NCBI GenBank assembly: GCA_016711405.1
Contig: JADJSZ010000001.1
Location: forward strand, 173,383 to 237,382
DNA: 64,000 nucleotides
Reading direction: 5' to 3'
From: Candidatus Hadersleviella danica
GTDB lineage: Bacteria; Chloroflexota; Anaerolineae; Promineifilales; Promineifilaceae
Shown here: positions 52,749-61,125 of the stretch, one piece after another
How the letters are laid out: every line of letters begins with the position of its first letter
Numbering within the stretch: the stretch's first letter is position 1
Made by a program: the position numbers and the translations under genes
The notes under the pieces: generated by a model
What the model saw: the letters and a program-made list of their open reading frames with translations, nothing else
What the model was told of the DNA's origin: nothing
Database searches by the model: none

Positions 52749-53105
52749 ATGACCATCCAAATACCAGCTCTACCATCTAAATTGCAAAAAATCCGCACGG
52801 AAATCCACGCCCTTAGCCAGCAGGAGCGGCGGGTGTTGTTGCAGGCGTTGTTGGCGGAGGAGACTCCGACGAATGGAACCTCGGCCGAAACCCCAGCCGA
52901 ACCCATCCGCTTTGTCGTTCCCGTCGAACCCCGTTCGCTGAAATCGCTTGGACTTCCCAAAGGCAAGCCCTTTACTAAGCTGGAAGATTTTGCCTTTCCC
53001 AACTGGCCTGCCGAGGAACAAGAGGAAGATATTTACGAATTTTTCCAAACCTTGCGTGCCGAAGCCTTGGAAGTAGAAGCGGCCGTTGAGGGTCTAACGG
53101 AATGA
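52749..53105 (+). CDS. Putative antitoxin of the second PIN module
   Basis: This 118-residue protein has a helical start (LPSKLQKIRTEIHALSQQER), a Pro-rich middle, then LKSLGLPKGKPFTKLEDFAF and an acidic, helical C-terminus (EEDIYEFFQTLRAEALEVEA). Its stop overlaps the PIN gene start in ATGA, a classic toxin-antitoxin coupling. No known antitoxin family was recognised, so the role is inferred from context only. Confidence 0.65.
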   Translation: MTIQIPALPSKLQKIRTEIHALSQQERRVLLQALLAEETPTNGTSAETPAEPIRFVVPVEPRSLKSLGLPKGKPFTKLEDFAFPNWPAEEQEEDIYEFFQTLRAEALEVEAAVEGLTE

Positions 53106-53520
53106 GTACCCTGCTGATTGACACCAATATCGCCTCATTTGTTTTTAAGGGTGATTCTCGTGCCACCTTATACGAATCTGTTTTGGAAGGGCACGATTTG
53201 GCTATTTCCCTTATCACTTGGGGAGAACTGCTAGAGTGGACACAAATTCATGGTTGGGGAGCAAACGCAAGGCTCGAATTAAGCCTTTAATCAATCAAGC
53301 GTACCGAGAAAGCTTTTTGGGGGCTATCATTCCCATAGATGACCAAGCCTGCCCCATTTGGGCGGGGGTACGGCGATTGTGCCGCCAAGTCGGCCGTCCC
53401 ATTGCCCAAAACGACGCATGGATAGCCGCCACCGCCCTGCAATACAACCTGCCCCTCGTCACCCACAACGCCAAAGATTTCGCTCCTATCGCCAACCTCC
53501 AACTTATCACAACAAGATAG
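53102..53520 (+). CDS. PIN-domain toxin, VapC-type (frame break near 53263)
   Basis: The first frame has D7 in LLIDTNIASFVFKG and the glutamate of TWGELLEW. An indel near 53263 leads to a stop at 53290, while the next frame continues KRKARIKPLINQAYRESFLG, IGRPIAQNDAWIAATALQ (third acidic residue) and PLVTHNAKDFAPI (fourth). With the break repaired it is a normal ~139-residue VapC-like RNase. Either the toxin is inactivated or the base call is wrong; the conserved downstream motifs favour the second. The stop TAG lies in a GATAGAG array. Confidence 0.8.
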
Positions 53521-53602
53521 AGATGGAAGATAGAGGGAAATATTGTTGTTCAACCGATAGTACCTCCTCTATCTCTATCTCTACCCTCTATCTCACTCCC
53601 CA
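53518..53602. repeat. Head-to-head array (AGATAGAG / CTCTATCT)
   Basis: AGATAGAGATGG units face CTCTATCTCTATCTCTACC; the array runs from the PIN stop to about 8 bases before the MBL-fold gene. Confidence 0.8.
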
Positions 53603-54190
53603 ATGACCCAAACCACCATCATCAACGTCGGCTATCGCTCCACCCACTACTGGGTCATTAGCGCAGGCAACTCCCGCTTCCTCGTAGACATCGGTTGGCC
53701 CGGCTCGCTGGGAACCATGAAGGCCAATCTCCAACGCATGGGTGTTCCCCTGAACGAGATTCGGTATGCGCTGGCCACCCACTACCACATTGACCATGCT
53801 GGGCTGGGCGAAGAGCTAAAAAAGAGCGGCGTGCCCCTGCTCGTGTTGGATGTGCAGGTGGAGGCCATCCCCCTGATGAAACAGTGGACAAAGCCACACG
53901 ATAACTATGTGGACATTACGCCCCAAGGCAATGTGGTTATCTCATTTGACCAAAGCCGTGCCCTTCTCAGCCAAATCGGCATTGCGGGGGAGATTGTGCC
54001 CACCCCCGGCCACACCGAGCATTGTGTTTCCCTTCTGCTCGATGATGGCTCCGTTTTTACAGGCGATTTGACCCCCGAAGCCTTCGCGTTTGACAACCCC
54101 ACCGCCCTCGCCACGTGGCAAATGCTCCGCGAGCGGGGTGCAACCCATGTCTACCCCGCCCACGGCCCCATCTGGACTTTGGAAGGGTAG
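53603..54190 (+). CDS. MBL-fold metallo-hydrolase
   Basis: This 195-residue protein has the metal-binding H60-x-H62-x-D64-H65 in ATHYHIDHAG, the third histidine in PTPGHTEHCVSL, the bridging aspartate in VFTGDLTPE and the last histidine in YPAHGPIW. The short length suggests a glyoxalase-II-like or general hydrolase rather than a nuclease. The substrate is unknown. The stop TAG forms part of a GGGTAGA repeat. Confidence 0.9.
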   Translation: MTQTTIINVGYRSTHYWVISAGNSRFLVDIGWPGSLGTMKANLQRMGVPLNEIRYALATHYHIDHAGLGEELKKSGVPLLVLDVQVEAIPLMKQWTKPHDNYVDITPQGNVVISFDQSRALLSQIGIAGEIVPTPGHTEHCVSLLLDDGSVFTGDLTPEAFAFDNPTALATWQMLRERGATHVYPAHGPIWTLEG

Positions 54191-54244
54191 AGGGTAGAGA
54201 TAGAGGGGAATTTGGTTAGAAGTTTCCTGACATGGATTTGCAGG

Positions 54245-54332
54245 TTTTCTTTACGCAAAGTCGCAAAGATGCAAAGACGCAAAGAAACTCCTGAACCTTT
54301 GCGTCTTTGCGCCTTCGCGGCTTTGCGTTAAA
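54245..54332. repeat. Inverted array of GCAAAGA-type units
   Basis: CGCAAAGTCGCAAAGATGCAAAG faces CTTTGCGTCTTTGCGCC across a short centre. A related CTTTGCG run occurs at 19268-19301. Confidence 0.85.
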
Positions 54333-54394
54333 AAAAGAGATTTTTTCACCTTATTTACGTGCTAATCCTTAGCCACGGTATTGCGTTTTCTATC

Positions 54395-54479
54395 TCTCGT
54401 CTCTACCTACTTTTCGTCTCTGCGTGTGAGATTCGTCTCATGTGAACCCCTCTATCTCTATCTCTCGTCTCTATCTCCC
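54395..54479. repeat. Pyrimidine-rich array (CTATCTCT family)
   Basis: CTATCTCTCGTCTCTA-type units precede the methyltransferase gene; the last ends directly at its ATG. With 54191-54244 this gap otherwise holds nothing recognisable; I saw no SAM riboswitch. Confidence 0.7.
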
Positions 54480-56360
54480 ATGAACCGCACCCAATTTCGC
54501 GAACAACTCACGGCCGAACACAAACCCCTCCTCCTCGATGGCGCGATGGGAACCCTGCTCTACAGCTACGGCGCGGCCATGGATCGGCCGTTGTGCCTGC
54601 TCAACATCGAAAACCCCAAGCTGGTGGCCGAAGTTCACCGCGCTTACATTGAAGCGGGGGCAGATGTCATCGAAACCAACACCTTTGATGCCAATCGGTT
54701 TAAGTTGGGCAAACACGGCTCGGCCGAAAAAGCGGCCGAACTCAACAGCGCGGCCGTCACCATTGCCCGGCGGGTGATAGACAGCACCTTCCGCCCCGTC
54801 CTGCTGGCGGGGTCTATTGGCCCGCTGGCCGTCACACTGGCTCCCCTCGGCCGTGTCACCCAGCGCGAAGCCCGCGCCGCCTTCATGGAGCAAATCAACG
54901 CCTTGGTAGACCCGCCCCACACACGGGGGGTAGATTGGCTCATCCTCGAGACGCAGACCAATTTGCAAGAGATAGAAACGGCCGTCGAAGTCGCCCGCTC
55001 CCTCGCCCCCCACATGCCCCTCATCGCCCAAATGACATTTAACCGAGACGACCGCACCCTGATGGGCGACACGCCCCTGCAAGTTGCCTTGCGGCTCAAA
55101 CAACTCGGGGTAGATGCGCTGGGGGTGAATTGCAGTAGCGGCCCCGCCCAGTTGTTGCGCCTGCTGACCGCCATGCACCAAGTCGTGCCCGACATGCCGC
55201 TGGCGGGGTCGCCCAACGCGGGCTGGCCCGAAGACATTGAGGGCGGCCGAGTGCTCTACCCCGCCTCGCCCGCCTATTTTGCCCAACACGTCGGCGCGTA
55301 TCGCACCCTCGGCGTGCGGCTGATGGGCGGCTGTTGCGGTACCACGGCCGACCACATCGCCGCCATGCGCCGCGAAATTGACCAGCCCACGGCCGTCTCT
55401 CCCGAAGCTCGGCCGCTCCCCACCCAACTGGTGGGCCACAAAACGGAAACACGGCCGACCAACTCCCCCGACCAGCCCACCCAATTGGCGCGGGCGTTGC
55501 AAAAAGGGGAATTTTTCGTTTCGGTGGAGCTGACCCCACCGCATGGCACGGCCGTGCAAAAGCTCCTCGCCAGCGCCCGCAGTTTGCACGAAGCGGGCGC
55601 GACCTTCTTCAACATGGCCGACATGCCCCAAGCGCGGATGCGCATGAGCGCATGGGCGGCGGCCTATTTGCTCCAGCAAAACTTGGGGCACGAGACGATT
55701 TTGCACGTGCCCACCCGCGGCCGTAACCTGCTCCGCTTGCAAGCCTATTTGCTGGCGGCCCACGCCCTTGGCTTACGCAATTTGTTTGTGCTGATGGGCG
55801 AACGCGCCAAAGTGGGCGATTATCCCGAGGGGGAAGATGTGTACGACATCATGCCCAGCGGTCTCATCAAGCTCATCAAGGAGCAGTTTAACGCGGGGGT
55901 AGACCAACTCGACCGCGCCCTCGACCAGCCGACCAATTTTTTGGTGGGCTGTGGCGTGAACCTAAACAGCCCCAACCCCACCCGCGAGATGCGCCTCCTG
56001 CACGAAAACATCCAAAACGGGGCCGATTTTGCCCTCTCGCGCTTGGTGTTTGATGTGGACAAGGTGCGCGCGTTTAAGGCGGGGTACGAGCGGGAATACG
56101 GCCGCCTCATCCCCCTCATTGCCGCCGTTCAGCCTTTGCCCAACGCGGCTGTGGCCGACTTCCTCCACCACGAAGTGCCCGGCCTACTCATCCCCGAAAA
56201 ATACCGCCAAGCCCTGCGCCTCTCCGATGACGAATGGCAAGGGGTAAACATCGCCCAAGAACTGCTCCTTGGCTTGCGCGATGTGGTTCAAGGCGTGGTT
56301 ATCGTCCCCTACGCTGGCCGCTACGATTTAGCGGCCGATGTCCTCGACGTGCTGGCCTGA
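54480..56360 (+). CDS. Bifunctional homocysteine S-methyltransferase / methylenetetrahydrofolate reductase
   Basis: I choose the ATG at 54480 (MNRTQFREQL); the extra upstream codons are translated repeats. Residues 1-~300 are the homocysteine methyltransferase: LLLDGAMGTLLYS, DVIETNTFDANR, GVNCSSGP and MGGCCGTT (zinc cysteines). Residues ~330-626 are MTHFR-like: FVSVELTPPHG, FFNMADMPQARMRM, FVLMGERAKVGDYPEG and VGCGVNLNSPNP. The same fusion occurs in B. subtilis YitJ. It makes methyl-tetrahydrofolate and methylates homocysteine to methionine. A single intact frame. Confidence 0.93.
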   Translation: MNRTQFREQLTAEHKPLLLDGAMGTLLYSYGAAMDRPLCLLNIENPKLVAEVHRAYIEAGADVIETNTFDANRFKLGKHGSAEKAAELNSAAVTIARRVIDSTFRPVLLAGSIGPLAVTLAPLGRVTQREARAAFMEQINALVDPPHTRGVDWLILETQTNLQEIETAVEVARSLAPHMPLIAQMTFNRDDRTLMGDTPLQVALRLKQLGVDALGVNCSSGPAQLLRLLTAMHQVVPDMPLAGSPNAGWPEDIEGGRVLYPASPAYFAQHVGAYRTLGVRLMGGCCGTTADHIAAMRREIDQPTAVSPEARPLPTQLVGHKTETRPTNSPDQPTQLARALQKGEFFVSVELTPPHGTAVQKLLASARSLHEAGATFFNMADMPQARMRMSAWAAAYLLQQNLGHETILHVPTRGRNLLRLQAYLLAAHALGLRNLFVLMGERAKVGDYPEGEDVYDIMPSGLIKLIKEQFNAGVDQLDRALDQPTNFLVGCGVNLNSPNPTREMRLLHENIQNGADFALSRLVFDVDKVRAFKAGYEREYGRLIPLIAAVQPLPNAAVADFLHHEVPGLLIPEKYRQALRLSDDEWQGVNIAQELLLGLRDVVQGVVIVPYAGRYDLAADVLDVLA

Positions 56361-56363
56361 AAA

Positions 56364-56425
56364 AGTGGTTAGTGGTTAGTGGCTAGTGGTTAGTTCCGCA
56401 CTAGCCACTAGCCACTAACCACTCA
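56364..56425. repeat. Head-to-head heptamer array (AGTGGTT family)
   Basis: Four AGTGGTT/AGTGGCT units, a TTCCG centre and three CCACTAG/CCACTAA units form a ~25-bp hairpin right after the methyltransferase stop. AATTCAC-type units follow at 56515-56588. Confidence 0.88.
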
Positions 56426-56597
56426 ATCCCCCCCTGTGTGAATATTTTCATAGTGGGCAACTGCAACTTGGTTTATTGTAAGGATAGCTTAGAAAACTGT
56501 ATCTTACTGAACTGTGTGTTGTGAATTGTATTTTGTGGGTCATTAGCCGTTCACGATTCACCATTCCCAATTCACACTTCACAATTGATAAGGAGTT

Positions 56598-57317
56598 ATG
56601 ATGATTACATCCATGTTGCTGGCTCATTTGGTCGGGGATTATGTTTTGCAGTGGGATAGTTTGGCCATGTGGAAGGCCAAAGCCATCGAGGGCATTCTCG
56701 TTCACTGCTTGGTCGTCTCGGCCGTCACTTTTCTGTTTGCATGGCCGTTTGGCGGCGATTGGTGGCATGTGGCTCTGGCCATTAGCGTGGGCCATCTGAT
56801 GATAGACGCGGTGCAACTGCCCATTACCAGCGGCCGTCCCCGCCCCGGCATGTTCGCCCTGTTGCGCTTCACGGCCGACCAAATCGCCCATTTCATCGTC
56901 ATCTTTGGCGCACTAAGCTGGGCTGGCCACCTCGATTTGGGGCAGATGGGAAGCATGATGCTGGCCGAGATGGAAGCACGGCCGCAACTCGCTTACCTCA
57001 CGGGCTACATCGCCTTGGCCATGCCTGCATGGGTGATGGTGGAATTTGTCATCTACGGCTTGGTGCGCGGCTCCGCCCCCGATTTTTCCCGCGCCACCAA
57101 CAAATATGTGGGAAGCATGGAACGTTGGCTGATTATGACTTGCGTCTTGCTTGGCCAATACCTGCTCGTGCCGCTGGTGGCCGCCCCCCGCTTTTTGTTC
57201 GAGAAACCCCGCCTAAACGACCAAGACCAACCCGAAATCAATCTCTACGTGGCTAAACTCCTCGCCAGCTTCCTGCTCGCCATCGGCTGTGGCCTCGCCC
57301 TACGCCAATTGGGGTAG
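56598..57317 (+). CDS. DUF3307 family membrane protein
   Basis: This 239-residue polytopic protein begins MMITSMLLAHLVGDYVLQWD, the DUF3307 signature, followed by KAKAIEGILVHCLVVSAVTF, HLMIDAVQLP, FTADQIAHFIVI and four further hydrophobic segments. Membrane histidine/aspartate pairs (LAHLVGD, GHLMID, DQIAH) are conserved in the family; the function is unknown. AAGGAG is only 2 nt from the first ATG and 5 nt from the second (56601), which may be the real start. The stop is the first unit of an AGTCGGT array. Confidence 0.88.
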   Translation: MMITSMLLAHLVGDYVLQWDSLAMWKAKAIEGILVHCLVVSAVTFLFAWPFGGDWWHVALAISVGHLMIDAVQLPITSGRPRPGMFALLRFTADQIAHFIVIFGALSWAGHLDLGQMGSMMLAEMEARPQLAYLTGYIALAMPAWVMVEFVIYGLVRGSAPDFSRATNKYVGSMERWLIMTCVLLGQYLLVPLVAAPRFLFEKPRLNDQDQPEINLYVAKLLASFLLAIGCGLALRQLG

Positions 57318-57319
57318 TC

Positions 57320-57396
57320 GTTTAGTCTTTCAGTCGGTTAGTCGGTCAGTCGGTCAACTTCATTCCGCAATCCGCATTCCCCATTCCGTATTCCTC
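57320..57396. repeat. Heptamer arrays (AGTCGGT and CCGCAAT families)
   Basis: GTCGGTTAGTCGGTCAGTCGG units pass directly into CCGCAATCCGCATTCCCC units. Confidence 0.8.
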
Positions 57397-57406
57397 TCCT
57401 AATCTC

Positions 57407-58134
57407 ATGGCACTGTACCCCCCCACCCCCATCCCCACGATGCCCAAGCCCATGAACCGCGCTCAATTCTTGCAGAACATCCCTTTGTTTGAAGACCTCA
57501 CGGCCGCCCAAACGCAAAGCGTCGCGGCCGATTTGGTCGAACGCCACTTCGCCCAAGGGGATATTATCTTCCGCGAGGGCGACCCCGGCGAGGTGTTGTA
57601 TTTGGTCCAAAAGGGGCGTGTGCGGATTTTTGTCAGCGGTTCCCACACCGAAACATCGGTGATTTTGTTCGGCCGGGCAGGGGATATTTTTGGCGAGTTG
57701 GCCATTGTGGATGGCTTACCCCGCTCGGCCAGTGCCACGGCCGTGGAAGACACCGTCGTCTACACCCTCGAACGACACGCCTTCCGCGCCCATATGCGCC
57801 ACTATCCCCAACTGGCGCTCAACTTCATGAAGTTGCTCCAGTGTGCGTGCGCTACAACACCCACAAGGTCAACTCCCTCGCCTCCATGAGCGTGCCCGCC
57901 CGCTTAGCGCGTCTCTTGCTAACTTTGGCGCAGGATTACGGCCGTATCCATCCCCAAGGGGTGCTCATCCACAGCCAACTCAACCAAACCGAGTTGGCCA
58001 GCCTAATTGGGGCGACCCGCGAAAGCACCAACAAAGCACTCGCCACCCTGCGCCGTGAGGAGCTAATTGCGTTGGAAGAGGGGCAAATCATCATTCTGGA
58101 CCCCGAAGCCCTGCGCCGCCAAGTGCGGGAATAG
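57407..58134 (+). CDS. Crp/Fnr-family transcriptional regulator (frame break near 57838)
   Basis: The N-terminal cyclic-nucleotide-binding-type domain reads FLQNIPLFEDLTAAQTQSVA, GDIIFREGDPGEVLYLVQKG and DIFGELAIVDGLPRSASATA. An indel near 57838 shifts the frame; the second frame continues VRYNTHKVNSLASMSVPARL and the HTH domain LNQTELASLIGATRESTNKA with RREELIALEEGQIIIL. With the indel repaired it is a normal ~230-residue regulator. Whether the ligand is cAMP is unclear. The start may be 57407 or 57452. Confidence 0.88.
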
Positions 58135-58154
58135 GGGGGCTTTTAGCAGTCGCA

Positions 58155-58258
58155 ATATGGTATTTGGTGTATTGGTGTATTGGTTTATTAGTCTATTGGT
58201 GTAGTTCACTACACTACTACACCAATATACCAATACACCACTACACCACTACACTTAT
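58155..58258. repeat. Head-to-head array (GTATTGGT / ACCAATAC)
   Basis: TTGGTGTATTGGTGTATTGG faces CCAATATACCAATACACCAC, giving a ~40-bp hairpin between the convergent crp-like and phosphatase genes. Confidence 0.88.
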
Positions 58259-58884
58259 CCCCCAGCATCAAACATCAACCCCGCTTCTAAATGCGCCGTA
58301 TCGTTGAGCAAGCTGAGCGAGGATTGCCCTTTTTTGTCCACATGCACACGCGTAATGCCCGTGTTGCCATCGAGGTGGAAGGGAGCGAAGAGCCGCCCCG
58401 GTAAATCCAACACATGCGAAACAATCATCCGCAACGTGCCGCCGTGGGTGATGATGGCGACTGTTTGCCCTTTGTGCTGGCGTACCAGCTTGTTGTAGCC
58501 GCCAATGACGCGCTTGCGGAGCTTGTCATAGCTCTCGCTCCCCGGCCCTTCGATAAAACTGCGCGGCAAGAGCAAGTAGGGGTAGTTTTTGTGGATTTCG
58601 GCTTGGGTCAGCCCTTCCAGTGCGCCAAGGCCGCGCTCGCGCCACACGGGGGTTAGGATGGGTTGTAGCCCGTGGGGGGCGGCCATGATGGCGGCCGTTT
58701 CGGCCGCCCGCTCCAAATCGCTGGCATAAACCACATCTAGCGGCCAACTGGCCAACCGCTTGGCCAAGGCGTGTGCTTGGGCACGGCCGACCTCGTTCAG
58801 CGGAATATCGGTAAACCCTTGCCACCGCCCCTGCACGTTCCAATCAGTCTGGCCGTGCCGAATAAACAAGAAAGTCGTCGTCAT
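58255..58884 (-). CDS. Histidine phosphatase (phosphoglycerate mutase-like)
   Basis: This 209-residue protein begins MTTTFLFIRHGQTDWNVQGR with the RHG nucleophile motif, then LNEVGRAQAHALAKRL, VVYASDLERAAETA, the acid residue in WRERGLGALEG and the second histidine in AIITHGGTLRMIV. Such proteins are broad-specificity phosphatases of the GpmB/CobC type. The substrate cannot be assigned. It lies upstream of a heptamer hairpin. Confidence 0.9.
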   Translation of the reverse strand: MTTTFLFIRHGQTDWNVQGRWQGFTDIPLNEVGRAQAHALAKRLASWPLDVVYASDLERAAETAAIMAAPHGLQPILTPVWRERGLGALEGLTQAEIHKNYPYLLLPRSFIEGPGSESYDKLRKRVIGGYNKLVRQHKGQTVAIITHGGTLRMIVSHVLDLPGRLFAPFHLDGNTGITRVHVDKKGQSSLSLLNDTAHLEAGLMFDAGG

Positions 58885-58887
58885 ACT

Positions 58888-58922
58888 GCACCATTCACAA
58901 TTAAAAATTCACAATTCACAAT
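58888..58922. repeat. Heptamer array (AATTCAC family)
   Basis: CACAATT/AAAATTCACAATT units between the phosphatase start and the AzlD stop. Confidence 0.75.
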
Positions 58923-59248
58923 TTACCACCCTAACCACTGCAACAACCACAACGAGGCCATGCCCATGCTGATGGTGAGCAGGATGTTGCCCGTGCGCCA
59001 TGCGACAACGGCCGCGACCAGCCCCGCCAATAAGCGCGGGTTTTCATAGCTGATGTAGAGCGTTGTCCCCTTGTAGACCAGCGCGGCCACACAAGGGCGG
59101 AGAGCACGGCCGCAGGCACATAGCGCAACGCTCGAATGACCAAATCGGGCAAGGTCAGCCGCTCCAACAGCAAGATAAAGGAAAGGCGCAAGGCATAGGT
59201 AACCAACGCCCCGCCAAAAATCATCGTCCAAATCCAGAGGGAAGTCAT
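58923..59248 (-). CDS. AzlD-family membrane protein (frame break near 59093)
   Basis: The first frame reads MTSLWIWTMIFGGALVTYAL, LPDLVIRALRYVPAAVLSAL; the second continues AALVYKGTTLYISYENPRLL, AGLVAAVVAWRTGNILLTIS, GMASLWLLQWLGW. Joined by one base change near 59093 it is a ~108-residue AzlD-like protein with three to four membrane helices. AzlD works with AzlC in branched-chain amino acid export; no azlC is next to it on the visible side. Confidence 0.8.
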
Positions 59249-59293
59249 GGGGATTGCGGAATGGGGGGGAATGGGGATTGCAGAATGGGGGGA
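59248..59293. repeat. Heptamer-like array (GGAATGGGG family)
   Basis: GGGGATTGCGGAATGGGG units lie between the AzlD start and the upstream terminator. Confidence 0.65.
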
Positions 59294-59306
59294 GGCGAAG
59301 TGAAAA

Positions 59307-59336
59307 GCAAAGTGGTGGGCGAACCCACCACTTTTT
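59307..59336 (-). terminator. UUCG-loop terminator of the response regulator gene
   Basis: On the minus strand AAAGTGGTGGG, loop TTCG, CCCACCACTTT follows the regulator stop by about 30 bp. Confidence 0.82.
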
Positions 59337-59365
59337 ACGGCGTGCTTTTCATTTCTTACGTCTTA

Positions 59366-60076
59366 CTAGCCCTCGTCAGGCAAAGCAAACGTATATCCAT
59401 GCCCTTTGACTGTTTTGATGTAGACGGGTTCGGCGGGAATGGCTTCGATTTTTTCGCGCAGGTTTTTGATATGCGCCCGCACCAGTTCGGGGCTTCCCGT
59501 GTCGCGGGGGTAATCCCACACATCTTGCAGAAGCTGTTGGCTGGTGAAAATCATGCCCGCGTTGCTCATCAGGTGGTAGAGTAGGTCGAATTGCACGTTG
59601 GTGAGCAATGCTTTGCCCGCTGGGGTGAGCACCTCGAAGGTACGACAATCGAGGACGGCTTGGCCGACGCGGACTTGTTGGGGGTCGTCCACGGCCGCTG
59701 GCGCTCCGTCCACACGGCGCAAAATCGCCTTCACACGTAGGTGCAATTCCTCCATGTTAAAAGGCTTGGTCATATAATCATCCGCCCCAGCGCGAAACCC
59801 TTCAATTTTGTCCTCATCCTTCACCTTGGCGGTCAGGAACAGAATGGGCAAATCTTGTAACAAAGGATCGCCCCGAATTTGCCGCGCGACTTGGTAGCCA
59901 TCTAAGCCGGGCATAATGACATCTAGCACGAACATATCGGGGCGGTGGCGGCGGGCAAGCTGTAACCCCTCGGCACCGCTACGGCCGACCATCACTTGGT
60001 GGCCGTACAGTTTGAGTGCCCGCTGGATGGTCATCGAAACCAATTCGTCGTCGTCAATTGCGAGTATGGTAGCCAT
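59366..60076 (-). CDS. OmpR-family response regulator
   Basis: This 236-residue regulator has a receiver domain with IDDDEL, phospho-acceptor D52 in MFVLDVIMPGLDG, and LFLTAKVKDEDK plus DDYMTKPFN. The winged helix contains LLTNVQFDLLYHLMSNAGMI, LLQDVWDYPRDTG, VRAHIKNLREKI and VKGHGYTFALP. No kinase is adjacent. An upstream spacer (60077-60279) has ACAGGTT-type repeats at 60158-60203 and a short CTGATTGA repeat near 60225-60305. Confidence 0.93.
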   Translation of the reverse strand: MATILAIDDDELVSMTIQRALKLYGHQVMVGRSGAEGLQLARRHRPDMFVLDVIMPGLDGYQVARQIRGDPLLQDLPILFLTAKVKDEDKIEGFRAGADDYMTKPFNMEELHLRVKAILRRVDGAPAAVDDPQQVRVGQAVLDCRTFEVLTPAGKALLTNVQFDLLYHLMSNAGMIFTSQQLLQDVWDYPRDTGSPELVRAHIKNLREKIEAIPAEPVYIKTVKGHGYTFALPDEG

Positions 60077-60279
60077 GTTACTTCCTCAGGTTCTCGTTCT
60101 AAACATTATGTTTACTTCACAGGCTTAGTATACTGTTTTTTTGCCACGCTTCAAGCGATGTTTGTCAGGTTACAGGTTGCAAGTGACAGGTTACAAGTCG
60201 CTTACGACCTATAACTGGTTCTTGTGTCCCTGATTGACTGACAAAGCGGTTATAAAAAAGCTAAAAGATGGTCAGTCAT

Positions 60280-61020
60280 TCAGCTTTGTGTCCCTGATTG
60301 ATTGAGAATGGTGTACAAATTTAGGTTCCCCTCACGGCCGTCGGCGCGAAATTGGTGGGTGATGGCGAGTTGGGCGTGGGCGGCGAGTTCGGCCGTTTGC
60401 GCCTCATCTATGTGGGCCACATAGCGGCAACCCGTACCCCCTTTTTGCCAGCTAACCAGATAATCCCCCGCTTCCACGTCGCTTTCGGACAGCCCCACGG
60501 CCGACCACGGTAACACCTTGGCGCGTTGCCGTTCGCTATCTAGCAGTTGCCAATTGCCCAGCACCAGTTGCCCATTAGGGGCAAGGTGTCGGCCGAGTTC
60601 GGCCAGTAGGGCGGCGCGTTGGGCACGGCCGGGCACATGTTGCATAGCCGACAGGCAGATGATTAGCTCGAATTGGCCGAGTTCGGCCGTGAAGCCCGCC
60701 TCGTGCATGTCGGCCAGTTGGAAGTGGAAGAGGGTGGGGGAGGCGTGGCTGGCGGCCGTGGCTTGCCCTTTGGCCAGATAACTGGGGCTGTTATCCAGCC
60801 CGAGATAGTGCGCCACGCGGCCGTAGCCCGCCAAAAAGAACCCCCAACGGCCGTTGCCACAGCCCACGTCCAGAACTGTCAGCGGCCGTGTGGGCAACAC
60901 GCCCAGCAAGCGATAAAACCCCGCCACAGGTTCGCGCCGGCTCTGGTGGAACGGCTCGGCGAACTGCTCGTAAAAGGCGCGGTTTAGGGCGACGAGTTGC
61001 TGGGCGATGTGGGGGTGCAT
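60280..61020 (-). CDS. Class I SAM-dependent methyltransferase
   Basis: I choose the ATG at 61020 (MHPHIAQQLVALN); the longer frame is translated repeat. Motif I LTVLDVGCGNGRWGFFLAGY is near 48-67, with the acidic end of beta-2 in YLGLDNS and motif III-IV ELIICLSAMQHVPG. The N-terminus FYEQFAEPFHQSRREPVAGF resembles Trm9-like tRNA methyltransferases, but the substrate is not certain. 246 residues. The last codons run into a CTGATTGATTG repeat. Confidence 0.85.
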   Translation of the reverse strand: MHPHIAQQLVALNRAFYEQFAEPFHQSRREPVAGFYRLLGVLPTRPLTVLDVGCGNGRWGFFLAGYGRVAHYLGLDNSPSYLAKGQATAASHASPTLFHFQLADMHEAGFTAELGQFELIICLSAMQHVPGRAQRAALLAELGRHLAPNGQLVLGNWQLLDSERQRAKVLPWSAVGLSESDVEAGDYLVSWQKGGTGCRYVAHIDEAQTAELAAHAQLAITHQFRADGREGNLNLYTILNQSGTQS

Positions 61021-61021
61021 G

Positions 61022-61125
61022 GGGAGGCAGAGAAGAGGGAGAGAAGAGGGAAGAGCAGAGGAGCAGGGGAGCAAGGGGGCATTTTTATTCTGCAATCCGC
61101 ATTCCCCATTCCGCATTCCCTCACC
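61022..61125. repeat. Heptamer-like arrays (GAGAAGAG and CCGCATT families)
   Basis: GAAGAGGGAGAGAAGAGG units change at about 61085 to CAATCCGCATTCCCCATTCC units. Confidence 0.7.

Noticed and set aside
54191..54479. SAM riboswitch upstream of the methionine gene
   Set aside because: The leader consists of repeat arrays; I found no SAM-I-like conserved core.
54471..55763. 430-codon minus-strand frame
   Set aside because: Shadow of the homocysteine methyltransferase/MTHFR gene.
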